DNA of 64,000 nt from Bacillaceae bacterium. Lineage in GTDB: Bacteria > Bacillota > Bacilli > JACDOE01. The notes below the pieces were generated by a model that had not been told where the DNA came from, did not search any database, and was given only the letters and a program-made list of their open reading frames with translations. Within the stretch, counting starts at the first letter, position 1. Every line of letters starts with the position of its first letter. This document shows positions 33,859 through 43,240 of the stretch, piece after piece. The position numbers and the translations under genes were made by a program. Location of the stretch: NCBI GenBank assembly GCA_017656255.1, contig JACDOE010000011.1, positions 30,327-94,326 on the forward strand, read 5' to 3'.

Positions 33859-35412
33859 ATGATTTATCAGTTAAAAATAACGCTGAAGGACACTAAACCA
33901 CCGGTTTGGAGAAGAATTCAGGTAGACAGCAAGACGACCTTTGCCACACTCCACAGATTGATTCAGATCAGTTTTGACTGGATGGACTATCATTTACATG
34001 CTTTTCAAGTCAGGGGACCGAATGGTACTGCTTGCTATATCGAACCGGTCAGTCCGGAAGATGATGATTTCCTTTTTTTCGCAGAGAAAGTAGAGAAACT
34101 GGATGAGCAGGAAGAAATCCTGGAAGACCATTTAGAAAAAGAGAAGGACAAGTGTCTTTATATCTATGATTTCGGAGATGACTGGCAGCATCAGATCGTG
34201 CTGGAGAAGATTCTGGAACCTGAAATCGGTGTCCATTATCCCCGCTGTGTGAAAGCGATGCGGCTCGCACCGGAGGAAGACAGCCGCGGGATGTGGTTAG
34301 AGGGGGATATACCAGGGAAGCATGTGGACCTCAAAAAACTGGTTGAAGAAATTAATGAAGCATTCGAATTGGAACAAGATTTAACGGAAGCGGAAGAGGA
34401 AGCCGAGGCGAAGGAGGCTATCTGGCAACGCCTCTTTGATCAGGCCGTTGCATATAAGAAATTAAAGCCGTGGCAATGGATGAGCGATGACCAGATTATT
34501 GCTGTACAACTCCCGGATTCGGGGGAAATGGCATACTGCTCGGTTCTGGGAGCCATGGGTGAGGAATTTGGTCTTGTCATCTATCTGGGGGATGACGGCC
34601 TGCGTTCGATGCAGGAAACGATGCGTGGTACAAGTTCCATCGATGACATTGTGAGCGTGCAAAGGTCAATTCTGGTATCTTTTTCAGACAGGGATGAGCT
34701 TGATAAGGAAGATTATGAACTGATCGTGTGGCTGGGACGATCGTTCCGCGGCAAGAAACAGTGGCCGATGTTCAGAAGTTTCAAGCCCGGTTATTATCCC
34801 TGGTATCTTGATGAGGATGAGGCGGAGATTGCGAGTATTGTACTGGAACAGGTGATTGATGTGGCGGTTACTGCTAAGGCCGATGAAGAATTGGTACCCG
34901 ATCAATCCCATGCACAGTGGTTTGCCAGGATTCCGGATGCAACAGGGGGTCAACTGGTATGGTGCGACAGCATGATTAAGCCGGAACTCCGGCAGAAGCA
35001 CAGCGGTCCTTCTCCCCTGTATGTTTCGGAATTTGAAATGAAGAAATTGCAGAAGCAAATCAGTGGCAAACTTGATACCGTTATTGAATTCGGATCATTT
35101 CATTTCGGTGACCCGATACAGGATCACCCCGATCAGCGCCCTTATTTTCTGAAAGTGGTTGTGGGAATTGATCTCAAGGAGGGGCTGGTTATCTATCATA
35201 GCCCGGTCGGTTATGAAAATTTTCCAGAAGCGTTTCAGACATCTTTTCTCGACATGATTCAACGACTCGGGAAACGACCAGCAGAAGTAAGGGTGGAAGG
35301 AATGGAAAACCACAACATATTGCAACCGGTTTTCAAGGCGTTATCAATCAAGGGGACGCCGGTAGACAAACTTGAACTTCTGGATGAAGTCAAGCGGTTT
35401 ATGATGGGTTAG
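33859..35412 (+). CDS. pRiA4b ORF-3-like / DUF6930-type protein
   Basis: 517 residues from the ATG at 33859; a GTG at 33838 is in frame but has no ribosome binding site. The N-terminal 165 residues are the plasmid pRiA4b ORF-3-like domain: YQLKITLKDTKPPVWRRIQV, HLHAFQV and YIYDFGDDWQHQIVLE. A charged coiled-coil linker (about 165-195) follows, then a region with WMSDDQIIAVQLPDSGEMAYCSVLGAMGEEFGLVIYLGDDGL and a C-terminal half that resemble DUF7309/DUF6930 domains. The domain is sometimes annotated as a mobile-element passenger, but nothing mobile surrounds it. Cytosolic, function unknown. Confidence 0.7.
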   Translation: MIYQLKITLKDTKPPVWRRIQVDSKTTFATLHRLIQISFDWMDYHLHAFQVRGPNGTACYIEPVSPEDDDFLFFAEKVEKLDEQEEILEDHLEKEKDKCLYIYDFGDDWQHQIVLEKILEPEIGVHYPRCVKAMRLAPEEDSRGMWLEGDIPGKHVDLKKLVEEINEAFELEQDLTEAEEEAEAKEAIWQRLFDQAVAYKKLKPWQWMSDDQIIAVQLPDSGEMAYCSVLGAMGEEFGLVIYLGDDGLRSMQETMRGTSSIDDIVSVQRSILVSFSDRDELDKEDYELIVWLGRSFRGKKQWPMFRSFKPGYYPWYLDEDEAEIASIVLEQVIDVAVTAKADEELVPDQSHAQWFARIPDATGGQLVWCDSMIKPELRQKHSGPSPLYVSEFEMKKLQKQISGKLDTVIEFGSFHFGDPIQDHPDQRPYFLKVVVGIDLKEGLVIYHSPVGYENFPEAFQTSFLDMIQRLGKRPAEVRVEGMENHNILQPVFKALSIKGTPVDKLELLDEVKRFMMG

Positions 35413-35504
35413 GATTTTTGCTTTTCGATAAGAAATTTCAGTACCTGAAATTTTCGAACTGACAAACCTTACACAATAATCTATTGTTAACAATTCGTTA
35501 AAAC

Positions 35505-35544
35505 GTCTGTCGACCGATTCGTTAGTCGGCAGGCTTTTTTTTTT
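35505..35544 (+). terminator. Intrinsic terminator
   Basis: GTCTGTCGAC / GTCGGCAGGC stem (with G-U pairs) followed by ten T residues, about 90 bases after the pRiA4b-type gene. Confidence 0.75.
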
Positions 35545-35643
35545 GGAAAATTAAACAGAACATTTGTTTCATGACAGACAGGATGCAAAATGAGGTGCTA
35601 TGATGGCAGGCGAACGATTTTGAAAAAGGAGGAAGCAGATAGC

Positions 35644-36507
35644 ATGAAAAAAAGGATGGTTTTGTTGTTACTGTTGTTGATCGGAGGGATCGCTGTCGGA
35701 TGTGGGGCCGATGAGACACCCGTATCATCTGACAGCGCCAAGCCTGCATCTGAAACCGGCGGGGAAGCCAGTGGGGAGCACAGCCACGGAAAGGTTTATA
35801 CCAATGAGGATTATCCGAAGATATATGCAACCGCGGACCAGCACAAAGGTGCCCGCGTTCATTTGAAAGGGCAGATCTTTCTGGAACCGGAGCGGGATGA
35901 GGATGGAACTTATTTTCAGATGTATGCCGACCCGGATGGGATGGAATTCAACACCATTGTGGGCATTCAAGATCCCGATCTGGATGTGAAAGACGGAGAT
36001 TTTGTAGAAGTTGAAGGAGAAATCAAGGACCTGATGCAGGGGGAGAACCTGATGGGAGGCAAGTTGGAAGTGCCGGTGGTCCTCGCTTCATCGGTTAAGG
36101 TGATCGGATATATTGAAGCAGCTTCCCCGACGCTCAAAAAAGTTGAGGTGGGCACCACCTTAATGCAACACGGTTATGAGTTGACACTGGAAAAAATCGA
36201 GCTAGCTGAAAAAGAGACCCGTGTTTATGTCACGGTGACGAATAACAGCCAGGATACGATTACGTTTTATGATTTTAACACCAGAGCCATTCAGGGGAAC
36301 AAACAACTGGATGGAGGCGAAATGAATATTAACGCTGATTATCCGGAAGTACAAAGTGATATTCTGCCGGGTGTGGAGTCAAGTGGCATTGTTCTGTTCC
36401 CGCCGTTTGATCCGAAAACACCTGTCAAATTGTTGTTTGAAGGGGGGAGTGAGAACTGGGAATTGAACTTTGAGCCTTTTGTGTTTGAGGTTGATTTAGG
36501 TAAATAA
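35644..36507 (+). CDS. Lipoprotein with OB-like and DUF4352-like domains
   Basis: 287 residues from ATG 35644 after AAAGGAGGAAG. Signal peptide with lipobox AVGC (about Cys19), then a Ser/Glu/His-rich linker. The region KIYATADQHKGARVHLKGQI ... VKDGDFVEVEGEIKDLMQG (about 60-140) looks like an OB-fold, and the C-terminal KVEVGTTLMQHGYELTLEKIELAEKETRVYVTVTNNS (about 160-287) is an Ig-like DUF4352-type domain common in Bacilli lipoproteins. It should sit on the outer membrane face. Function unknown. Confidence 0.68.
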   Translation: MKKRMVLLLLLLIGGIAVGCGADETPVSSDSAKPASETGGEASGEHSHGKVYTNEDYPKIYATADQHKGARVHLKGQIFLEPERDEDGTYFQMYADPDGMEFNTIVGIQDPDLDVKDGDFVEVEGEIKDLMQGENLMGGKLEVPVVLASSVKVIGYIEAASPTLKKVEVGTTLMQHGYELTLEKIELAEKETRVYVTVTNNSQDTITFYDFNTRAIQGNKQLDGGEMNINADYPEVQSDILPGVESSGIVLFPPFDPKTPVKLLFEGGSENWELNFEPFVFEVDLGK

Positions 36508-36596
36508 TTATAATTTTAACAGGTAAAAGAAGGAATTTATTTAATTACGAAGAAATGACTGAATGATACATGTCTGGTATAACGGAGGGGGCACAC

Positions 36597-37556
36597 ATGA
36601 CCGAACGCGTCATCCGATTGCTGAGGATCATTAATCTTGTTCAGGCGTTTCCAGGGATTAAAGCAAGAGAACTGGCTGAAAAATGTGAGGCGGCAGAGCG
36701 CACCATTTATCGGGACCTCGAACTGCTCAGTGCCGCTGGCATCCCCATCACCACACTGGGACACGGCAAAGGATACGGATTTACCGGAGACTTTTCCATG
36801 TACCCGCTGGACTGGAATGAGCAGGAGGCGATTGCTTTTTCCATGCTTCCGTCGATATTCGATCAGATTGAAACCATGCTGCCTTCCGGATTTGACTCGG
36901 CCTATGAGAAAGTGATGGCCACTTACCGTAGGGAGAAGAAGAAACAGGCGGACCTCCTGCAAAACGTTACCGATCTGATTCAAATGGGGACACCGGCCCA
37001 TCGGGAAAACAGGAGCCATTATCTGCTTGAAATTGTGAGGGCAACGCTGGAGCAGAAAACAATTGATACCGTCTATCATACACAGAGCCGCAATGCCGAA
37101 TCCCGGCGCAGAATCGATCCGTACAACCTGGTTCCCCGCGAACATCGCTTTTATTTGATCGGCTACTGCCATAAGGCTAAAGAGGTTCGGACGTTCCGCA
37201 TTAGCCGTTTTCGCCGGGTTGACATTCTGGAAGAAACATTTGATAAAAGGGATTTTAATATTAAAAAATATCTGCGCAACACCTGGTCGATTGAAAGGGG
37301 AGAAAAGGAGATTCATTTCAAGATCAGGTTTCATCCCGATGTAGCACGTTATGTCAAAGAGGAAGAAATGTTCGTCAAGCCGAAAATGACGGATCTTGAG
37401 GACGGTGGCCTGCTGTTTGAAGTGACCCTCAATCACGACCGGGAGTTTTTAAACTGGCTGTCCCAGTACGGGCCGGATGCCGAGATTCTGGAACCGGAAA
37501 GCTATCGGGAAGATATGAAAAAAAGGCTGGAAAAATGGATGAAGTTGTATCAATAA
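36597..37556 (+). CDS. HTH and WYL-domain transcriptional regulator
   Basis: 319 residues from ATG 36597 behind GGAGGGGGC. The N-terminal winged helix-turn-helix (about 1-65; PGIKARELAEKCEAAERTIYRDLELLSAAGIPI) is the HTH_11/DeoR-like type. The WYL domain (about 140-225) includes RIDPYNLVPREHRFYLIGYCHKAKEVRTFRISRF, and a C-terminal WCX extension follows. WYL domains sense nucleotides or other ligands; several regulate DNA-damage or phage-defence genes. No obvious target lies next to it, and it is followed by its own terminator. Confidence 0.85.
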   Translation: MTERVIRLLRIINLVQAFPGIKARELAEKCEAAERTIYRDLELLSAAGIPITTLGHGKGYGFTGDFSMYPLDWNEQEAIAFSMLPSIFDQIETMLPSGFDSAYEKVMATYRREKKKQADLLQNVTDLIQMGTPAHRENRSHYLLEIVRATLEQKTIDTVYHTQSRNAESRRRIDPYNLVPREHRFYLIGYCHKAKEVRTFRISRFRRVDILEETFDKRDFNIKKYLRNTWSIERGEKEIHFKIRFHPDVARYVKEEEMFVKPKMTDLEDGGLLFEVTLNHDREFLNWLSQYGPDAEILEPESYREDMKKRLEKWMKLYQ

Positions 37557-37576
37557 AAGGTGATAGGGTCCCCATC

Positions 37577-37607
37577 AGGAGTTCGCTGTCTGTGAACTCC
37601 TTTTTTG
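37577..37607 (+). terminator. Intrinsic terminator of the WYL regulator gene
   Basis: AGGAGTTC (37577-37584) / GAACTCCT (37594-37601) followed by T residues. Confidence 0.85.
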
Positions 37608-37644
37608 TGCGAAAAAAGGATTAAGAACCGTTTATACATAAATA

Positions 37645-37671
37645 TGGAACTTCTTTCTGTCTGAAAACGTA
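37645..37671 (+). promoter_or_regulatory. Candidate ECF sigma promoter (TGGAAC-N17-CGTA)
   Basis: TGGAAC (37645-37650) and CGTA (37668-37671), spacer 17, 37 bases before the ATG of a secreted protein. The same boxes with a 16-base spacer drive the NfeD-floT operon. An ECF sigma gene lies 1.4 kb further on. Confidence 0.45.
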
Positions 37672-37708
37672 TAGTCATGTGAAAGAATGATAGAAAGGGG
37701 TTTTAAGA

Positions 37709-38203
37709 ATGACAAAAAAGGGAATTCTTTTTCTCACTTTCGTCATCGCGTGTCTGTTCATGCTGCATCCTGTAACGAGCCTCGCAGCGACAAACGATCA
37801 GCCGGCTTTACCTACTGAAGGAACACCGGCGGGACAATCCGGCAGTGAAACAGCCGGGGATGTGATTATTCAATCTACTCTCTATTTTAAGTCCGGTGAA
37901 AGCGGGATATATCAGGAGGATCAGAATACGGTTCAAGTGAGCGGCTATACGGAAACGTACAGTAGCGTCGACGTGATCAGTGTGAAGTTATATGTGCAAT
38001 ACTGGGATCAGGAAGATAGACAGTGGAAGGATGCAGGATACCTGGGCGAATTCAAAAAGACAAATGATGATTATGTGTCCGGGATAAAAACGGTGGATGT
38101 CAACGGGGGATTTTATTATCGAACCCGGGCGGTTCATACTGTTGAGGAAGGCGGTATGCAGGAAAAGGTGACGTCTTATTCAAATTATATTTATATGGAG
38201 TAA
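37709..38203 (+). CDS. Secreted DUF6147-like protein
   Basis: 164 residues with a cleavable signal peptide (MTKKGILFLTFVIACLFMLH..., probable cleavage after SLA-A). A short Pro/Gly/Ser-rich stretch is followed by a beta-rich domain (about 52-164): VIIQSTLYFKSGESGI, VQVSGYTETYSSVDVISVKLYVQYWD, GGFYYRTRAVHTVEEGG. It resembles DUF6147 proteins of Bacilli. Secreted or wall-associated; function unknown. A candidate ECF promoter lies upstream and a terminator downstream. Confidence 0.65.
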   Translation: MTKKGILFLTFVIACLFMLHPVTSLAATNDQPALPTEGTPAGQSGSETAGDVIIQSTLYFKSGESGIYQEDQNTVQVSGYTETYSSVDVISVKLYVQYWDQEDRQWKDAGYLGEFKKTNDDYVSGIKTVDVNGGFYYRTRAVHTVEEGGMQEKVTSYSNYIYME

Positions 38204-38239
38204 ATAGTCCCGTTATGGCAGTATCAATAACAAACTTCT

Positions 38240-38266
38240 GGGAGGCATGGGAACCTCCCCTTTTTA
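38240..38266 (+). terminator. Intrinsic terminator
   Basis: GGGAGG / CCTCCC hairpin followed by TTTTT after the DUF6147-like gene. Confidence 0.75.
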
Positions 38267-38282
38267 ATGCAAGAACATGTAT

Positions 38283-38318
38283 TTAAAGGCATTGCGAGAA
38301 GCGTAGCAATGCCTTTAA
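38283..38318 (-). terminator. Hairpin, probable terminator of the sigma/anti-sigma operon
   Basis: Perfect 13-bp inverted repeat TTAAAGGCATTGC (38283-38295) / GCAATGCCTTTAA (38306-38318), 34 bases past the anti-sigma gene on the minus strand. The T-run is short, so termination is likely but not certain. Confidence 0.55.
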
Positions 38319-38351
38319 GATTATGTTAAGAACGGTCTCCTTTTATTACGG

Positions 38352-39107
38352 TTACATAGATTTGGCAACCCGGATGAGCTCTTCCTCCGGTAAATGGCTC
38401 TCAATGACATATCGCACTTTGTTTTGTACCCAGACCAGTTTATTGGATCCGTCTTTGAATAGAAATAACTGGGCGGTCGTTCCGTTGATGTCGATTTCTT
38501 TAAGGGTGGTGTCTTCGTTATCAATGACGGTTGAAATTCCCATCTGGTTCTCAACATATTGCTGAAAGATTTCAATTGTATTGCCGTTCTCCGGATGTTG
38601 GTAGACGATTTTCAGATTGGATACCCGTTCGTTATTAATCAACTGGGCCATCGTTGTTTTGAATGTATAATTTTCAGGTAAATATTGCGGTGTGACGACC
38701 TGGAATGGCGCGATCTTTTTTGCTTCGTCCACGCTCATTTCTTCTAAGGTGACCTGTTCTTGCTTGATTTCGATGATGGGTTTGGCATTGGGGGTGGCGT
38801 CTGTGCCCCCGTTTCCCCCGATGGTTGTAAATATTTGCGTCACTTTTCCTTTGGTCTGAGCGTACCACTGCGTCAACCATTCGATGGCCGATACCTGACT
38901 CATCTGCGTGGCGGAGATGAACACGCAGATGATGGCGACTGAAGCGACGGTTTGGATCAGCCTGTTTTTGAAAACGGGTTGCCTGTGCTGTTCGCGTCTG
39001 GCTTTTTGTATGTTGCGCCATACCTGTTCTTTCTGTTCAGGGTCCACCGGGATCTGTTCCAGTTCCCGTTGAATCCAATCTTTGATGTAACGATCCTCAT
39101 GATTCAT
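38352..39107 (-). CDS. DUF4367 membrane protein, probable anti-sigma factor
   Basis: 251 residues from ATG 39107 (GGGGGTGAT upstream), overlapping the sigma gene by 11 bases. A cytoplasmic N-terminal stretch of about 45 residues (QIPVDPEQKEQVWRNIQKARREQH) should bind sigma. One membrane segment (LIQTVASVAIICVFISATQ, about 50-68) follows, and the outside part holds a DUF4367 domain (PFQVVTPQYLPENYTF, about 130-251). Overlap with an ECF sigma gene strongly suggests it holds the sigma at the membrane until an outside signal arrives. The signal is unknown. Confidence 0.78.
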   Translation of the reverse strand: MNHEDRYIKDWIQRELEQIPVDPEQKEQVWRNIQKARREQHRQPVFKNRLIQTVASVAIICVFISATQMSQVSAIEWLTQWYAQTKGKVTQIFTTIGGNGGTDATPNAKPIIEIKQEQVTLEEMSVDEAKKIAPFQVVTPQYLPENYTFKTTMAQLINNERVSNLKIVYQHPENGNTIEIFQQYVENQMGISTVIDNEDTTLKEIDINGTTAQLFLFKDGSNKLVWVQNKVRYVIESHLPEEELIRVAKSM

Positions 39108-39672
39108 GCACATCACCCCCCGGAGAGATGGCTTTTTTCAGTGTGGCCCTGATTTTGTTTTTGGCCCGATAGTTTCGCGACTTGATGGTTCCCACTTTTT
39201 CGTCCAGGACCCGGGCGATTTCGTCGTCACTCATGTCGTATTTGTATTTGAGCAGCATCGAGGCCCGGTATTTGGGCGGGAGATGCTCGATGCTTTTCCA
39301 TATCTCTTCCTGGTCCCATTTGTTCAGGAGTTCTTTTTCGACGGAGCTGGATATTTCGCCGGCGGACGCGTTGTAGTCCAGGGTTTCGTCTTCGACGGGG
39401 ATGCCGTTCCATCGGTTTTGTTTGCGGATAAGATCGATGGCGGTTCGGGAGGCGATGGTGGTGATCCATCCCCCAATTTTGTCGACGTCTTCGATCTTAT
39501 CCAGGTGTCGAAAGGCTTTGATGAAAGTTTCCTGGGCGGCGTCCTGAGCCAGATGGGTGTCGCGGGTGATGAAATAGGCGGTCTGGTAGACTTTTTTGTA
39601 AAAGAGGTCAAAGATCACCTTTTCGGTTTCTTCGTCGTTGGTTTTGGAATTATGTATCCATTTATTTAACAC
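39097..39672 (-). CDS. ECF-type RNA polymerase sigma factor
   Basis: 191 residues from a GTG at 39672 placed four bases after GGGGGAGAG; upstream in-frame starts at 39711 and 39720 lack a site. Region 2 is FDLFYKKVYQTAYFITRDTHLAQDAAQETFIKAF (about 20-55) with KIGGWITTIASRTAIDLIRKQ; region 4 is IEHLPPKYRASMLLKYKYDMSDDEIARVLDEKVGTIKSRNYRAK (about 130-175), a helix-turn-helix. It should direct RNA polymerase to stress promoters under control of the overlapping membrane protein gene. TATAAT lies just upstream, at 39734-39739 on the minus strand. Confidence 0.88.
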   Translation of the reverse strand: MLNKWIHNSKTNDEETEKVIFDLFYKKVYQTAYFITRDTHLAQDAAQETFIKAFRHLDKIEDVDKIGGWITTIASRTAIDLIRKQNRWNGIPVEDETLDYNASAGEISSSVEKELLNKWDQEEIWKSIEHLPPKYRASMLLKYKYDMSDDEIARVLDEKVGTIKSRNYRAKNKIRATLKKAISPGGDVHES

Positions 39673-39949
39673 GGTTCTCTCCCCCGTGGTTGGTGTTAGT
39701 GTGGATGCCATTTTTAACAATATATGTGTTATTATATCATGTTTGGTGGGGGGGATGGGGAAATGTTGGGGAGGAATTGTCTGTTTAGTGGTTTTTTAAG
39801 GAAAAAGAGGAAAAATTGTTTTCTATCGCGAAGGAGAATAATAACTCTCAAATAGTTGTTTATAGTGCAAAACCGATGTCAGTGAAACTTGAAAAAAATG
39901 AAATTATTATATTTTTTCATTTGATCAACCTTAAATAGAGGTGTAAAGT

Positions 39950-42900
39950 ATGCTAAAAGAGGGCATTTATGAGGAAATTATAAACAAAAAGTTAAAAAGA
40001 GAACTTACATACCTAGAAGAACTGGATCAATATGTCATACAAAAAGAAAATCTAGATGTTGAAGAGGCTAGAAAATTTTTATCTTCTTACATTTCTTTTA
40101 TCACTAGAAAAGCTTTAAAATATATGCGAGACAACGAAACGGATGACAAGGAAGCACTTATTCGTCAAATAAAAACATGTAACGAAATTATCTCTATATT
40201 AAGTAAACAATTAGATGATGAAGAATTTAAATCATTGCAAATTGAGGATGAAGGGGAAGTATTAACTTCTATCTATGCGAAGATGAACAGCGTTAGAAGT
40301 ATACAACCCCAAAAAATAATCCGTCCTGTCACTCCGATATCAGAGAGTTCACTTTTTACAGGGTCACAATATGAACCGAATATGTTAAGTGAACTAAAAA
40401 AAGAAATATTAACTTCTGATTCCATTGATATGTTAGTCTCTTTCATTAAATGGAGCGGGTTACGTTGTATCATTGAGGAATTAAAAACATTCACGGAAAG
40501 ACCAAACACTAAACTTAGAATCATAACAACATCTTATATGGAAGCAACGGATTACAAAGCCATCATCGAACTTAGCCAATTAAAAAATACTGAAATCAAA
40601 ATCTCATATGATGTAGAACGGACGAGATTACATGCTAAAGCATATATGTTTAAAAGAGATACTGGTTTTAGTACAGCGTATATTGGATCATCTAACTTGT
40701 CCAACTCAGCTCTTACTTCTGGATTAGAGTGGAATTTGAAGGTCACTGAAAAAGATTCGTTTGATGTCCTTAAAAAGTTTTCAGCTACATTCGAGAGTTA
40801 TTGGAATGATGAAGAATTTATTAAATTTGATCCAAACAAGGAAGAGGACCGTCATAGATTACATCAAGCGTTGAAACATAAAACTGAAGATAATGAGAAC
40901 AGCGTCCGTTATTTGTTTGACATTAAACCTTATCATTATCAAAGTGAAATGCTAGAAAAGTTACAAGTTGAAAGAGAAGTCTTTGGTAGGTATAAAAATT
41001 TGTTGGTAGCTGCGACAGGTGTAGGGAAAACAGTCATTTCTGCATTTGACTATCGACGTTTTTTAAGAAAAAATAATTTATCCGCTCGATTACTATTTGT
41101 TGCGCATCGAGAGGAAATTTTAAAACAAAGTATCGAGACATTCCGTACTATCTTAAGAGATCCTAACTTTGGTGATTTATTTGTAGGTAGACATACACCT
41201 TCTTCCTTAGATCATCTATTTGTAAGCATTCAGAGTTTCAATAGTTCTAAATTATACGAGAAAACAGAAAGCGACTTCTATGATTTCATTATTGTCGATG
41301 AATTTCATCATGCCGCAGCATCCTCTTACAAAAAACTTCTAAATTATTATAATCCTAAAATTTTACTTGGATTGACAGCTACACCCGAACGGATGGACGG
41401 AAAAGATATTCTTTCTTACTTTGACCATACAATAGCGACTGAAATGAGATTGCCAGAAGCTATAAATAGGAAGTTGTTAAGTCCTTTTCAATATTTTGTA
41501 GTTAGCGATACAGTTGACTTATCAAAATTAAAATGGGGAAGAAGAGGTTATGATGTCAAGGAATTAGAAAAAGTATACACTGCTAATGATTTAAGAAGTA
41601 CCCAAATTGTAAAGAGCCTTCACAAATATGTTACAGATATAGATGAAGTGAAGGGATTGGGCTTTTGTGTTAGCGTCGAGCACGCAAAATACATGGCTGA
41701 TTTTTTTAATAAATCGAATATACCATCAATATCTCTTGACGGTAACACTGACACTAAGACTCGACATGAGGCTAAAGTAAAATTAGCGAGTGGTGAGATT
41801 AAATTTATCTTTGTTGTTGACATCTATAATGAAGGTGTTGACATTCCCGAAGTTAATACGATCTTATTTTTGCGTCCAACAGAGAGTTTAACTGTTTTCC
41901 TGCAACAACTGGGTCGTGGATTAAGACTTTCGGAAGATAAAGAGTGTTTAACCGTATTAGATTTTGTGGGACAAGCACATAAAAATTATGATTTTGAACA
42001 AAAGTTTAGAGCGCTCATTGGTAAAACGAAAAAATCTATAAAGTATTATATAGAAAATGAATTTTTTAATTTGCCTAAAGGATGTTTTATTCTGTTAGAG
42101 AAAAGAGCAAAAGACTATATTCTGCGTAATATTAATGAAAGTACTAATAACCGAAGTAATCTCATAAGTAAAATGAAGTATTTTACTGAAGAGACGGGAT
42201 TAGAACTCACTCTTGAAAATTTTCTCAATCACAATCATTTAACTTTATATGATTTTTACGGTAAAAATGGAGACCGAAGTTTTTACAGAATGATGGTAGA
42301 AGCTGGTCTGAGGCATGATTTCAATTCTGAAAATGAGATACTTTTTACAAAAAGGCTTCCTAGCTTATTTCACATTAACTCACGATCTTTTCTGGAGTTT
42401 TTGATTCAATATATTGGGAATAGAAAGTGTGAAAATGAAAATCAAAAGTTAATGTTAAATATGTTTTATTATTCATTTTATAAGGATCATCCTCAAAAAG
42501 CGGGCTTTTCATCAATTGAGGAAGGTGTCAACCAACTTTTAGAAAATGAAGTATTGAGGCAAGAAATTTTAGATGTGTTACAGTTTAATTACTCTCAATT
42601 AGATATTATGGAAATAGATAATAGTTTTGACTTTCCATGTCCGCTTGGGGTCCATTGTACTTATTCGACTGCTCAAATTATGGCAGCTTTCGGTTATTTT
42701 AATGAAGAGAAAAGTCCATCTTTTCGGGAAGGGGTAAAGTATTTTGAAGATAAGAAACTTGATATTTTTTTTATTACGTTAAATAAATCGGAAAAGGACT
42801 TTTCACCGTCAACTTTGTATGAGGATTATGCAATTAATGAACGTTTGTTTCATTGGCAGACTCAAAGTAGGGTGGCTGAAGGAAGTCCTACTGCACAACG

Positions 42901-43108
42901 ATATATTAATCACAAAAAAATGGGCAACAAAATTGCGTTATTTGTACGAGAATATAAAAAGGAAAATGGATATACAGCTCCTTTTACATTTTTAGGGACT
43001 GCTAATTATGTAAATCATTCAGGGAATAAACCGATGAGTTTTGTGTGGAGGTTAGATGTGCCTATGCCGCCGAAGCTTGTTCCGAAGGCGAATAAGAGTA
43101 TATTGTGA
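39950..43108 (+). CDS. PLD-nuclease / SF2 helicase / DUF3427 protein
   Basis: 1052 residues, the first gene of a strongly AT-rich block. Domain order: helical N-terminus (1-140); phospholipase D-like nuclease (about 150-290) with HAKAY (His228, Lys230) and the IGSSNLS motif; SF2 helicase (about 325-690) with Walker A ATGVGKT (Lys360), DEFH box at 450-453, GLTATPERMDGKD and the motif VI region QQLGRGLRL; then a DUF3427-type C-terminus to the end. Such proteins occur in phage-defence islands and are expected to unwind and cut foreign DNA. RBS AGAGGTG. It lies 132 bases upstream of SIR2-HerA in the same orientation. It shares its architecture with the second helicase at 47321. Confidence 0.85.
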   Translation: MLKEGIYEEIINKKLKRELTYLEELDQYVIQKENLDVEEARKFLSSYISFITRKALKYMRDNETDDKEALIRQIKTCNEIISILSKQLDDEEFKSLQIEDEGEVLTSIYAKMNSVRSIQPQKIIRPVTPISESSLFTGSQYEPNMLSELKKEILTSDSIDMLVSFIKWSGLRCIIEELKTFTERPNTKLRIITTSYMEATDYKAIIELSQLKNTEIKISYDVERTRLHAKAYMFKRDTGFSTAYIGSSNLSNSALTSGLEWNLKVTEKDSFDVLKKFSATFESYWNDEEFIKFDPNKEEDRHRLHQALKHKTEDNENSVRYLFDIKPYHYQSEMLEKLQVEREVFGRYKNLLVAATGVGKTVISAFDYRRFLRKNNLSARLLFVAHREEILKQSIETFRTILRDPNFGDLFVGRHTPSSLDHLFVSIQSFNSSKLYEKTESDFYDFIIVDEFHHAAASSYKKLLNYYNPKILLGLTATPERMDGKDILSYFDHTIATEMRLPEAINRKLLSPFQYFVVSDTVDLSKLKWGRRGYDVKELEKVYTANDLRSTQIVKSLHKYVTDIDEVKGLGFCVSVEHAKYMADFFNKSNIPSISLDGNTDTKTRHEAKVKLASGEIKFIFVVDIYNEGVDIPEVNTILFLRPTESLTVFLQQLGRGLRLSEDKECLTVLDFVGQAHKNYDFEQKFRALIGKTKKSIKYYIENEFFNLPKGCFILLEKRAKDYILRNINESTNNRSNLISKMKYFTEETGLELTLENFLNHNHLTLYDFYGKNGDRSFYRMMVEAGLRHDFNSENEILFTKRLPSLFHINSRSFLEFLIQYIGNRKCENENQKLMLNMFYYSFYKDHPQKAGFSSIEEGVNQLLENEVLRQEILDVLQFNYSQLDIMEIDNSFDFPCPLGVHCTYSTAQIMAAFGYFNEEKSPSFREGVKYFEDKKLDIFFITLNKSEKDFSPSTLYEDYAINERLFHWQTQSRVAEGSPTAQRYINHKKMGNKIALFVREYKKENGYTAPFTFLGTANYVNHSGNKPMSFVWRLDVPMPPKLVPKANKSIL

Positions 43109-43240
43109 AATGTTTGTGGCCTTTAAAACATGGGTTTAAGGGCTATTAGGTTAACTTAACTAATGAGAAAAATTTTAGGAAATTAATGTGATCAAAGAAT
43201 ATTTTAATTTAATTGTCTACATTTTTTCGGGGGTGATTAA

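Noticed and set aside
33838..35412. Mobile element call for the pRiA4b ORF-3/IS1096-passenger domain protein
   Set aside because: No transposase, terminal inverted repeats or target duplication around it; the domain is common on chromosomes.
36537..37436. 299-codon open frame antisense to the WYL regulator
   Set aside because: No family resemblance or start signal; the plus-strand regulator is unmistakable.
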